The notes beneath the pieces are model-generated. The model made no database searches. It was not told the origin of the DNA and saw only the letters and a program-made list of their open reading frames with translations. From positions 310,001 to 374,000 of the forward strand of contig CAVSMU010000010.1 of the NCBI GenBank assembly GCA_963729075.1: a DNA stretch of 64,000 nt. Reading direction: 5' to 3'. Source of the DNA: WHSW01 sp963729075. Its GTDB lineage: Bacteria > Actinomycetota > Thermoleophilia > Solirubrobacterales > 70-9. A program made the translations under genes and the position numbers. Below are positions 49,867-57,368 of this stretch, piece by piece. Each line of letters starts with the position of its first letter. The first letter of the stretch is position 1.

Positions 49867-50979
49867 CTAAACCATGACCTGTCCGTCGTCGACCTCGCGG
49901 CGCCGCGCGTAGGCAGCCTCGCGGATCGCGACGTCGCTCTCGAGCCCGGCGCCGAGCGCGCCGCCAACTGTGGCCAGCGAGCTCACGAACCAGCTCAGGG
50001 TGAGGTAGTCGCTAAAGCCGATGTCCGAGCCGAGCGTGTCGGAGAACGCGTCCGGGGTGACCACCAGAGCAGCCGCGGCCAGGGCGGTCGCCCAGAGGGC
50101 GAGGTAGAGCGACAGGACTCCGATCGCAACCGTGAGAGCGGTGGCGGCGTTGAACAGCATCACCTGGTCGCGCGCCTGCCCGCGCTGGCCCGCCTGCCAG
50201 AGCCCATGGACGACGATCAACGATGCGGCCGTGAGGCCGATTGACAACAGCATCAGGATCATCAGCCGCAGGGAGCCGACGGTGCCTGAAAGCCGCCAGA
50301 CGTCGGGCGTTACCACGGCGAAGGCGATCGTCGCAAGGGCGGCGATCAGCGCCCGGTAAAGGCGTGCCGCGAGGCGCCACGGGCGGTTTGCGCGGACCAT
50401 CCCGCCGAGCAGCCGCAGTCGACCACCGCCGGCGAGGGCGGCCAGACCGGTCGGGCCGTGCGCCGGATCCTCGTCGGCGAGCGCCGCGAGCTCGATCAGC
50501 CGCCGGCGCATGCGCGGACGGCCCTGGCGACTCGGCGGTTCGCCGGCGTCGCCGAGCAGGATCCCGAGCAGCTCGATCGCAATCTCCAGCGCCCGGCGCT
50601 GGACCCGCGCCGGCCCGAGGGCCGGGACCGAGATCACAGCCAAGCGGTGGGTCGGGCTCGCGTGCCCGGCGACCGCCCGGCGACCGATCTGCAGCGGCAA
50701 GTCCGTGAGGCAGATCGCCAGCTCCCAGTCCTCGCGCAGCAGGCGCTGGTGGGCGGCGTCGATGAGCTCGGTCGTCGGCGCCGGCGGCTCGACCAGGCCG
50801 TCGGTGACCACGGGGACCCGCCAGTCGCCGTCGGGATAGAACTCCCCGAGCTCTCGGCCCAACTTCTCGGCGAGCGCCTCGGCCATTTCGCTCGGCAGCC
50901 CGGGAGCGGCGATCAGGCCGACTGCGATCCGCGGCCTGATCTCCGTGCGCTGGACCTCGGCCGCAGTCGTCATCGCCAC
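49867..50979 (-). CDS. membrane protein of unknown function in the Clp cluster
   Basis: 370 residues. The N-terminal half (1-190) is soluble, with IAVGLIAAPGLPSEMAEALA, LLREDWELAICLTDLPLQIG and HRLAVISVPALGPARVQRRA, suggesting an alpha/beta domain; the C-terminal half has about five to six membrane helices (for example LYRALIAALATIAFAVVTPD and LRLMILMLLSIGLTAASLIV, last near residues 320-345). No family is recognised. The same strand order as the Clp gene (57 bp downstream) suggests a shared stress-related unit. The frame is intact, unlike its two neighbours. Confidence 0.7.
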   Translation of the reverse strand: MAMTTAAEVQRTEIRPRIAVGLIAAPGLPSEMAEALAEKLGRELGEFYPDGDWRVPVVTDGLVEPPAPTTELIDAAHQRLLREDWELAICLTDLPLQIGRRAVAGHASPTHRLAVISVPALGPARVQRRALEIAIELLGILLGDAGEPPSRQGRPRMRRRLIELAALADEDPAHGPTGLAALAGGGRLRLLGGMVRANRPWRLAARLYRALIAALATIAFAVVTPDVWRLSGTVGSLRLMILMLLSIGLTAASLIVVHGLWQAGQRGQARDQVMLFNAATALTVAIGVLSLYLALWATALAAAALVVTPDAFSDTLGSDIGFSDYLTLSWFVSSLATVGGALGAGLESDVAIREAAYARRREVDDGQVMV

Positions 50980-51252
50980 CCCATGGTGGGAGATTCCCGG
51001 GGCGGATCGACTCGAAACGGCGCCCCGGCGCCACGACCTTGTGCACAGATTGGGCCCCTGGCGACCATGAAGCGAAAAGTAGTCGGCTATGCCTCACCTG
51101 CGGGCATGTCGGCTGCTGCGACTCCTCGCCCAACCGGCATGCCCGCACGCACGCGCACGCGAGATTGCGGCGTCAAATGCAAAACGGTGAAGACGCAGCC
51201 CGGGAACAGGCCTCCCCAGCCCGAGTTGGATCGGAACGCCCCGTAGTCCGTC

Positions 51253-52903
51253 TCAATGCCGCAGCGCCTCGTCGAGCCGCTGGTGCGTCAGCCGGACCGC
51301 CATCGCTCCCTCGCCCACCGCCGCGGCGACCCGCTGCACCGCCCCGCGCCGGACGTCGCCGGCGGCGAACACGCCCCGCCGGCTCGTCTCCAGCGGCAAT
51401 GCCCAATCGGCGACGGCGGAGCCCGTGGGGATCGACCCGTCTTCGGCGAGCTCGAGCGCGCCCTCGACCCATTCGGCGTGGGGCTCGAAGCCGATGAAGA
51501 CGAACAGGGCCTTGGCGGGGACCTCGGTGCGCTCGCCGGTCTCGTTGTCCTCGACGACCACCGCCTCGAGCACCTCGTCGCCGAGCAGCTCGCGGACCTC
51601 GCTGTGCAGCATCACCTCGATCCGTGGGTCGCGCTCGATCCGGTCGGCGAGGTAGCGCGACATGTACTCCGTCAGCGACCGCTCGCGGACGATCAGCGTC
51701 GCGCGGCTGCGTGCGCTCGCAGACGAAGATCGCCGCCTGTCCCGCGGCGTTGCCGCCGCCGACGATCGTGACCGGGACGTTCTCGCAGAAGCGGGCCTCC
51801 ATCGGGGTCGCGGCATAGAAGACGCTCGTCTTCTCGAACTCCTCCAGACGCGGAACCGGAAGCTTGCGGTAGCGCGCGCCGGTGGCGATCAGCAGCGCGT
51901 GGCAGGGGACCTCGGTTCCGTCCTCGAGCTCGACCATGTGGTGGCCGTCGTCTGAGTGCAGGCCGGTCGCCTCGGCCGGGACGTTGATCTGGGCGCCGAA
52001 CTTGCGCGCTTGGACCAGCGCGCGGTCGGCGAGCTCGGTGCCGGAGATCCCGGCGGGAAAGCCGAGGTAATTCTCGATCTGAGACGTGGTCGCGGCGCGC
52101 CCTCCGGTCGCGACCGAGTCGAGCAGGATCGTCTCCAGGCCCTCGGAGGCGGCGTAGACGGCGGCCGCGAGGCCGGCCGGGCCCGCGCCGACGATCAGCA
52201 GGTCGCAGTCGCGGGGGCCGTCCGCGAGCGCCCGCAGGCCGATCATTCGGCCGAGCTCGGCTTTTGTCGGATTGCGCAGCACCTCCTCGCCACGCCAGAT
52301 CACGACCGGTGTCTCGTCCGGCGACACCCCGAGCTTGCGCAGCAGCGTCTCGGCCTCGGGGTCCTCCTCGAGGTCGATCCACGCGTGCGGTATGCGGTTG
52401 CGCGCGGCGAACTCGCGCAGGCGTCGCGCGTCCGCCGAATAGCGCGAGCCGATGATGCGCAGCCCGGCGCCTTGGCCGATCAGCAGCGAGCGCCGCAGCA
52501 GGCAGGCCCTGATCAGCAGGTCGCCGAGCGCGGTGTCGTGGTTGACGAGCTCGCGCAGCTCGTCGAGCGGGACCGCGAGGACCTCGCCCGGCTCGCGCAC
52601 CCGCGCGGTCGTGAACGACGGCTGTCCGGTGAGCAGGTTGAGCTCGCCGAGGAAACGCCGCGGCCCGTGGATCCCGATCACCCGCTCCTCGCCGTCGACC
52701 TCCTCGACCACCGCGACCAGCCCGGAGAGGATCACGAACAGCGCCGGAATCGGCTCTCCCTCCTTGTAGAGCACCTCGCCCTCGGTCGTGACGCGGCGCT
52801 TACCGCGCGCCCTCAGCTCGTCGATCTGCTCCTCGCTCAGGCGCGGGTAGGCACCGAAGAGGTCGGGGGTCTCTTGCGAAGTCGTCGAATCGGTCGGGCT
52901 CAC
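51253..52903 (-). pseudogene. cNMP-binding/thioredoxin-reductase-like flavoprotein, frameshifted
   Basis: About 549 residues over two frames. N-terminal cyclic-nucleotide-binding domain (ALFVILSGLVAVVEEVDGEE, RRFLGELNLLTGQPSFTTAR, about 50-115), a glutaredoxin-like middle (ARNRIPHAWIDLEEDPEAET, about 180-225), then TrxR-like FAD domain CDLLIVGAGPAGLAAAVYAA and NAD motif VTIVGGGNAAGQAAIFVCE. Where TrxR has its CxxC, this protein has VFYAATPMEARFCENVP, so no redox-active disulphide. The frame changes within 51701-51720; family sequence resumes as ATLIVRERSLTEYMSRYLAD and GVFAAGDVRRGAVQRVAAAV. GTG start at 52903. Indel or sequencing error. Confidence 0.85.
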
Positions 52904-53187
52904 GGTGCCCCCAGAAGGTAGGCCGGCGGGGCGCGCGTTGCGGCGCCGCTTGAATCGGGGCCGCAGCCGCCGTACCGGTGAACGGGTCCGGCGAGTATCC
53001 CGCAGAAGGTGTCGCTTTAGATCTTGACCTCAACCGCGAAAGCGCGGACATCCGCGACGCTGGCTGCTCCTCTCGCGTGAAGGCGACACTCTTCCGCGGC
53101 GTCCCTAATCCGCAACGCCGCGCGCCAGGGTGCGGCCTGTTGACCCCGGACGTGTCGCGTTAGCCAATGGTCAGGTTCCGGAACGAG

Positions 53188-53213
53188 AAAACCCCCGCAA
53201 TTGGCGGGGTTTT
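53188..53213. terminator. tRNA-Gly terminator, bidirectional hairpin
   Basis: AAAACCCCCGC-AATT-GGCGGGGTTTT, a strong stem with A and T runs on either side, 23 bp downstream of the tRNA-Gly 3' end on the (-) strand. Confidence 0.7.
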
Positions 53214-53216
53214 CAA

Positions 53217-53235
53217 AGCGGCTGATGGGATTCGC
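53217..53235 (-). repeat. short tandem duplication of the tRNA-Gly 3' end
   Basis: AAGCGGCTGATGGGATTCG occurs at 53217-53235 and again at 53236-53254, where it is the acceptor/T-arm end of the intact tRNA. This is a small direct repeat exactly at the tRNA 3' terminus, as left by repeated strand exchange or slippage. Confidence 0.75.
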
Positions 53236-53236
53236 A

Positions 53237-53310
53237 AGCGGCTGATGGGATTCGAACCCACGACCTTCTGCATGGCAAGCAGACGCTCTAGCCAACTGAG
53301 CTACAGCCGC
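53237..53310 (-). tRNA. tRNA-Gly (GCC)
   Basis: 74-nt cloverleaf: acceptor GCGGCTG pairs with CAGCCGC, D arm GCTCAGTTGGCTAGAGC, anticodon arm TCTGC-TTGCCAT-GCAGA with GCC, T arm TGGG-TTCGAAT-CCCA, discriminator U, no encoded CCA. It is the only complete copy; its 3' 46 bp are repeated at 46018 and 35491. Confidence 0.92.
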
Positions 53311-53391
53311 GCGGTGCCGGATTCTAGCTTTCCACCAGGCCACCGACGCGCTGATCGCCGGAACCCAGCCCCGGGCTGCCCAATCGAGCCA

Positions 53392-54573
53392 TCAGCCGAA
53401 CGCACGCTCGCTGCTCAGCTGGCCGCCGAGCTTCTTTTGGACTGCCCGGACCTGGCTGAAAGCATCGCGCAGGTGCCGGCGTCTGCCTCGGCTCAGATCC
53501 TTCGGATCGAGATGGTCATCCGGGTCGATCCCCCGCTCGACCTGCCGGACCTGGTGCTCGAGGCGGATGCCCTGGAAGAGCTCGAACGCCTCGCTCAGAG
53601 AGCGGGCAAGGTTGCTCTCGAGGGTGCCCGCGGAGCCGGCGGCGCTGAGGCGTTCCGGTGTCGAGCCGAGGCCGATCGCGCCAGCCGCCAGGCTTGCGTA
53701 GCGGGCGATTGTGGTGACCGGCAGCAGTCCACGTTGCTTGATGTCGAGCCGACCGCGATGCTCGCCGGAGCGCTCGACGACGAAGTCGCGCAGGAAGCCG
53801 ACGGGGGGCTTGTGAGCCAATGCCAGGCGGAGCATCAGACGAAGCAGCCCCCGCCGCTGACGAGCGGCCAGGAATTCCTGGCGGAGGTCGGCGGCGCTGC
53901 CGTCGTGATGGAGGACGCGACCGTCCAGGAACAGTGAGATCACTATCAGGCCCTTGTTCTCCGTGGGCTCCCTGATCGACTCGCGGATGAGCCGGCGCCA
54001 AGCGCTAACCGGGCGAACGAAGAGGTCCTGCGCGGCGGTGGCCCCGCGTTTGTCGGCAGCAAAGCCGCATCGCGCGAGCCCGTCGCAGACCCGCGACCCG
54101 AGCGAACGCATGTAGCTCTTCGTGTCCTCGTCCTCTTCGTCGCCCTCCCAGGCCAAGGCGGAGTCGACGTCCGAGCCAGGTACGGCCTCCCTTCGCCCAT
54201 GGCTGCCGAGGGCAATCCAGCTCAGTGGGCACGGCGGTGGCCCGAGCTCGGAGATCGACAGCTCGATTGACCGCCGGGTGAATGAGTCACCGAGCGTGGA
54301 AATGATCTCGCTCGCCTTGGCAGGGGGCACGCGGGAATCGTTCAGCGAGACAACCGCCGCGCCCAGACCGTCCGCTACCTCTCGCAGCTGCTCGAAGTCC
54401 TGTGCACCTCCGATCGCTCGCCGCACGGCGAATGGCGCGAACGGGGCCGGGGAATGGGCAGTTAGCAGGCGGGCGTCGTCCAGCGCCCGGGCGTCCTCGC
54501 CCGCCGGCAAAATCGGGATCGTTCCCGGACCTGGCTCGCTGCGATGCAGGCCGTTCTCGGCTACCTGGATCAT
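53392..54573 (-). CDS. DUF294-type putative nucleotidyltransferase
   Basis: 393 residues from the ATG at 54573. The nucleotidyltransferase motif is WIALGSHGRREAVPGSDVDS (G-S-x-x-R-x-E then S-D-x-D, about residues 125-144), followed by a DUF294 C-terminal helical domain (ENKGLIVISLFLDGRVLHHD, AARQRRGLLRLMLRLALAHK and RDAFSQVRAVQKKLGGQL). In many bacteria this pair sits behind cNMP and CBS domains; here the N-terminal 110 residues show neither clearly. Likely a signal-transduction nucleotidyltransferase related to GlnD; substrate unknown. It lies just outside the tRNA-Gly gene. Confidence 0.82.
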   Translation of the reverse strand: MIQVAENGLHRSEPGPGTIPILPAGEDARALDDARLLTAHSPAPFAPFAVRRAIGGAQDFEQLREVADGLGAAVVSLNDSRVPPAKASEIISTLGDSFTRRSIELSISELGPPPCPLSWIALGSHGRREAVPGSDVDSALAWEGDEEDEDTKSYMRSLGSRVCDGLARCGFAADKRGATAAQDLFVRPVSAWRRLIRESIREPTENKGLIVISLFLDGRVLHHDGSAADLRQEFLAARQRRGLLRLMLRLALAHKPPVGFLRDFVVERSGEHRGRLDIKQRGLLPVTTIARYASLAAGAIGLGSTPERLSAAGSAGTLESNLARSLSEAFELFQGIRLEHQVRQVERGIDPDDHLDPKDLSRGRRRHLRDAFSQVRAVQKKLGGQLSSERAFG

Positions 54574-54805
54574 CGCCCGCAACGGTAAGAGCGCCCCGCC
54601 GCACCGACCACGTACTCGTCCACAAGCCGGGCGTGTATTCGTGAACACTCCCGGGAGTCCCGGCCGGCCCCGCCCTCGTCCCGGGCACGCTTAGCTGCTA
54701 GAGCGCCGTATCTCGCTTCCCGTACGCCTGCTTGCTGAGCAGGCGAGAGCGAGGAGTGAGCGGCGGCTCCCGCTTCAAAGAGAAGCCGTCACGAGCGTCG
54801 CCCGC

Positions 54806-54840
54806 AGCGGCAGGCCGCGTTGGAAGCGGCCTGCCGCTTT
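54806..54840. terminator. strong hairpin, probable terminator
   Basis: AGCGGCAGGCCGC and GCGGCCTGCCGCT form a perfect 13-bp stem with a 7-nt loop, followed by TT on the (+) side. It lies 16 bp beyond the stop of the (-) strand gene at 54857, without a U tract on that strand. Confidence 0.55.
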
Positions 54841-54856
54841 GGGTGACGACTGGCGG

Positions 54857-55372
54857 CTAGTAGCGAACCTCGCCGTCCACGTCGAACGTGACGACGGTGC
54901 CCACCCTCAGGCCGCTGCCGGGCGGAAGCGTGCCGTTGAAGGTTCCGCTGCCGGTGGCGCCCTTGTATCGGCCGCTGCCCCCGAGGACCTCGTAGGTGCC
55001 GTCGAGGCTGATGCTGCCGTCGGGCTGGCCGGTGACCACGTCCGTGGCCTTCATCCTCAGCGTTCCCCTCTTGTAGTAGAGCGTGGGCCGGCTCTCGGTG
55101 ATCACGCCCGTCGGGGTGTTGGTGACCGCCGCCACCCCCAGCACCGCCGCCGTTCCGCCCGGCTTGCCCGTGATGCTGCCGGCGAAGTGATTGGCGCCCT
55201 CGGTCTGCTCGATGATGGCGACCTTCATCGTGGCGTCGACCGTGCGGGTCCTCTCCTTGCTGGCGCCCGCGACATGGGGCATGAGTAGCGCTGCGAACGC
55301 CACCAGTGCAATGGCCAAAAGCGCTGTCGCTCCCCCGATCGTGGCTCCCCGAATGTTGGTGTGTGGATTCAT
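54857..55372 (-). CDS. secreted beta-barrel protein (allene oxide cyclase/dirigent-like)
   Basis: 171 residues from the ATG at 55372 (AAGGGGGAAC upstream). One long hydrophobic segment GGATALLAIALVAFAALLMP (about residues 12-31) acts as signal peptide or anchor, followed by TRTVDATMKVAIIEQTEGAN, GVITESRPTLYYKRGTLRMK and the barrel signature TYEVLGGSGRYKGATGSGTF near residues 127-146. The G-G-S-G-R-Y-x-G pattern relates it distantly to the proteins at 34583 and 36475. The frame is open upstream into a remnant of another secreted protein; the internal ATG is preferred because of its ribosome binding site. Confidence 0.68.
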   Translation of the reverse strand: MNPHTNIRGATIGGATALLAIALVAFAALLMPHVAGASKERTRTVDATMKVAIIEQTEGANHFAGSITGKPGGTAAVLGVAAVTNTPTGVITESRPTLYYKRGTLRMKATDVVTGQPDGSISLDGTYEVLGGSGRYKGATGSGTFNGTLPPGSGLRVGTVVTFDVDGEVRY

Positions 55373-55520
55373 GTTCCCCCTTGTGTGGTGTGTCGGCTGC
55401 AGCTCGAACGCCCCGATGTCGGAGTTGTCACCGCCCACGGCCTTCGGGACCCCCGGGTAGTCGACGATCCGCGGAAGCCCGCGTTGATCCGTTGCGGTGT
55501 TGGGCGCGAAACCCGCGTCG
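55373..55520 (-). pseudogene. C-terminal remnant of a parallel beta-helix secreted protein
   Basis: Reading toward lower coordinates, NTATDQRGLPRIVDYPGVPK and AVGGDNSDIGAFELQPT correspond to the tail of right-handed beta-helix proteins that typically end TDQRG...GxDIGAFE. The expected stop is missing and the frame continues without interruption into the gene at 54857. No repeats or start remain upstream; the 225 bp further up (55521-55745) show nothing else. Confidence 0.5.
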
Positions 55521-55745
55521 ACGGCGTGCGCCGAAGAACCGTCTCTTCACGCCCGAGACGCCCGATCGACCGTCCGTGGGCCGCATATCCGTGTCCTCCT
55601 TGACGTTTGCGCCCGCCGCTCGGGCGTTCCTCCGTACGACTCTATCGGCCCGATTTACACCCCATGCAAAGGGGCACGGTGGCGCTCAGGCGATCGGCGA
55701 GTTCCTCTCGCATAGCGAGAGCAAGTCGCCTAGGGCGCCGGCTCC

Positions 55746-56255
55746 CTAGGCGTCCACCTCCGTCAGCAGGCCGGCGACGTCGAGGGGCCGGGTGTACATC
55801 GCGACCCCGGCGGAGCCGTCGGCCGGGCGGGGCCACTGCTCCCGCGGGCGGTCCCAGTACAGCTCGACGCCGTTCTGGTCGGGATCGCGGAGGTAGAGCG
55901 CCTCGCTCACGCCGTGGTCGGACGCGCCGTCGAGCGGGATGCCGGCGTCACGCACGCGCACAAGCGCGTCGGCGAGCGCGCGCCGCGTCGGGTAGCGGAT
56001 CGCCGTGTGAAAGAGGCCGGTGGTGCCGGGGGCCGGCGGCGAGCCCCCGCGCGACTCCCAGGTGTTGAGGCCGATGTGGTGGTGGTATCCGCCGGCCGAG
56101 ATGAAGGCGGCGTCGGGGCCCATGCGCGCCTGGAGCTCGAAGCCGAGCACGCCGCAATAGAAGGCGAGCGCGCGATCGAGGTCCGCGACCTTGAGGTGGA
56201 CGTGGCCGATGTCCACGCCCGGGTCGATCGTTCTGTCGCGTTCGCCGTCGGTCAA
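55746..56255 (-). CDS. VOC-family dioxygenase/glyoxalase-like protein
   Basis: 169 residues, single-chain vicinal-oxygen-chelate protein similar to CatE-type catechol 2,3-dioxygenases. DIGHVHLKVADLDRALAFYC (about residues 15-34) starts module 1 with the first His ligand, FISAGGYHHHIGLNTWESRG lies near 61-80, then GLFHTAIRYPTRRALADALV with the second His and GVELYWDRPREQWP with the Glu ligand. All three ligands of an Fe/Mn centre are present. The start is TTG at 56255 or a codon nearby. Standalone gene. Confidence 0.87.
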   Translation of the reverse strand: MTDGERDRTIDPGVDIGHVHLKVADLDRALAFYCGVLGFELQARMGPDAAFISAGGYHHHIGLNTWESRGGSPPAPGTTGLFHTAIRYPTRRALADALVRVRDAGIPLDGASDHGVSEALYLRDPDQNGVELYWDRPREQWPRPADGSAGVAMYTRPLDVAGLLTEVDA

Positions 56256-56316
56256 GTTGTGGGTAGTGAATCACGGTCGAGTCCGCTGGAACTCCCCGTG
56301 CGCGCCGCCTCGTGCG

Positions 56317-56736
56317 TCAGGCGAGCGTCCCGTCGAGCGCCTCGTTGACGAGGCGATCGGCCTCCGCGTTGTGCTCGCGGCGCACGTGGCGGATCGACCA
56401 CCGATCGAAGCCGCCGAGCGCGGCGCGCACCTGGGTGTGCAGCTCGCGCAGGGTGGGGTCCTTGACCTTGTACTCGCCCTTGACCTGGCGGACGATCAGC
56501 TCCGAGTCGCCGACGAGGTCGAGCTCGCTCGCCCCGAGCGCCTGCGCACGCTCGATGCCGAGCAGGAGCGCCCGGTACTCGGCAACGTTGTTGGTCGCCG
56601 GACCGATCGTCTCACCGATCTCTTCCAGCACCTCCCCCTCGGGGGTGGCGACCACCGCAGCGATCGCCGCCGGGCCGGGATTCCCCCTGGCCCCGCCGTC
56701 CACGTTCGCAACCAGGCGACGGGAGCGGTCAGTCAA
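56317..56736 (-). CDS. RNase HI-like protein
   Basis: 139 residues, RNase H fold of the short bacterial type (RnhA/RBD-less homologue). The acidic catalytic residues are visible in NVDGGARGNPGPAAIAAVVA (Asp, about residue 12), NNVAEYRALLLGIERAQALG (Glu, about 54), LVGDSELIVRQVKGEYKVKD (Asp, about 77) and REHNAEADRLVNEAL (final Asp). Degrades RNA in RNA-DNA hybrids. It overlaps the zinc-ribbon gene upstream by 8 nt, so they are co-transcribed. Confidence 0.93.
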   Translation of the reverse strand: MTDRSRRLVANVDGGARGNPGPAAIAAVVATPEGEVLEEIGETIGPATNNVAEYRALLLGIERAQALGASELDLVGDSELIVRQVKGEYKVKDPTLRELHTQVRAALGGFDRWSIRHVRREHNAEADRLVNEALDGTLA

Positions 56737-57322
56737 GGCTCAGCGTGCCGTCCTCGGCGGCGCTCGCGTTCCACTCGCGGTCGTTAGCGGGCAGCTCCGA
56801 GATCTCGTTGCCCTTCGCCAGTTCGCTCACGGTCTCCCCCTTGACCCGCCACCGATACCAGGAGAGGTCCCAGGCGACCACGATCAGGGCCGTGTTCGGA
56901 CCCGGCAGCCGCACCGAGACCCGGGGCTCGCCCAGCGAGCGCACCAATCCCGCCACCTTGCGCGCCTGGCCGCTGGAGTTGAAGACGTCTAGCGGGCTGC
57001 GCTCCGGCTCCGGCTCCGGGTCCGGGTCCTCCGGCTCCTCCGCCTCGGCCACCGGGCCCTGACGTTCGCCCTCGATGCGGCGGACGAACCGCTCGCGCAG
57101 CGCGCTCCCGACCCACGCGCGGCGGCGGTCGGGGCCGCGCCGGCTCATCGTCGCGGCGTACGCGGCCGGTATCCATCCCGCCGCCTCCGCGCGACCCTTG
57201 CACAGCTCGCACACCCCTACGGTCTCCCCGTCGCCGTCGACGTACTGGCTCACGCGCTCGCCGCGCAGGATCGTGCGGCCGCAGATCGCGCACGCCTCGG
57301 CCTTCGGGTTCGGATCGGTCAC
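56729..57322 (-). CDS. zinc-ribbon protein of unknown function
   Basis: 197 residues from GTG at 57322 (TACGTT box 7 nt upstream, leaderless pattern). A four-cysteine ribbon, CAICGRTILRGE and GVCELCKGRAEAAGW (about residues 10-50), is followed by an acidic linker EEPEDPDPEPEPERSPLDVF and a C-terminal beta domain with VSVRLPGPNTALIVVAWDLS and SWYRWRVKG. Similar proteins with this ribbon lie next to RNase H in actinobacteria; function unknown. It overlaps the RNase H-like gene, with which it probably forms an operon. Confidence 0.75.
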   Translation of the reverse strand: MTDPNPKAEACAICGRTILRGERVSQYVDGDGETVGVCELCKGRAEAAGWIPAAYAATMSRRGPDRRRAWVGSALRERFVRRIEGERQGPVAEAEEPEDPDPEPEPERSPLDVFNSSGQARKVAGLVRSLGEPRVSVRLPGPNTALIVVAWDLSWYRWRVKGETVSELAKGNEISELPANDREWNASAAEDGTLSLD

Positions 57323-57368
57323 GGGCCGCAACGTAGACCATCGCGAGCGCCTGCGCGGGCGCTCGGGT

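Larger units (their letters stand above)
53047..53236. repeat. flank duplicated beside tRNA-Gly (copy 3)
   Basis: Homologue of 45850-46017 in the same orientation, ending at the intact tRNA-Gly gene. It includes the terminator at 53188-53213 and, directly before the tRNA, an extra copy of the last 19 bp of the tRNA 3' end (53217-53235). The rest of 52904-53046 shows nothing I can name. Confidence 0.75.
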
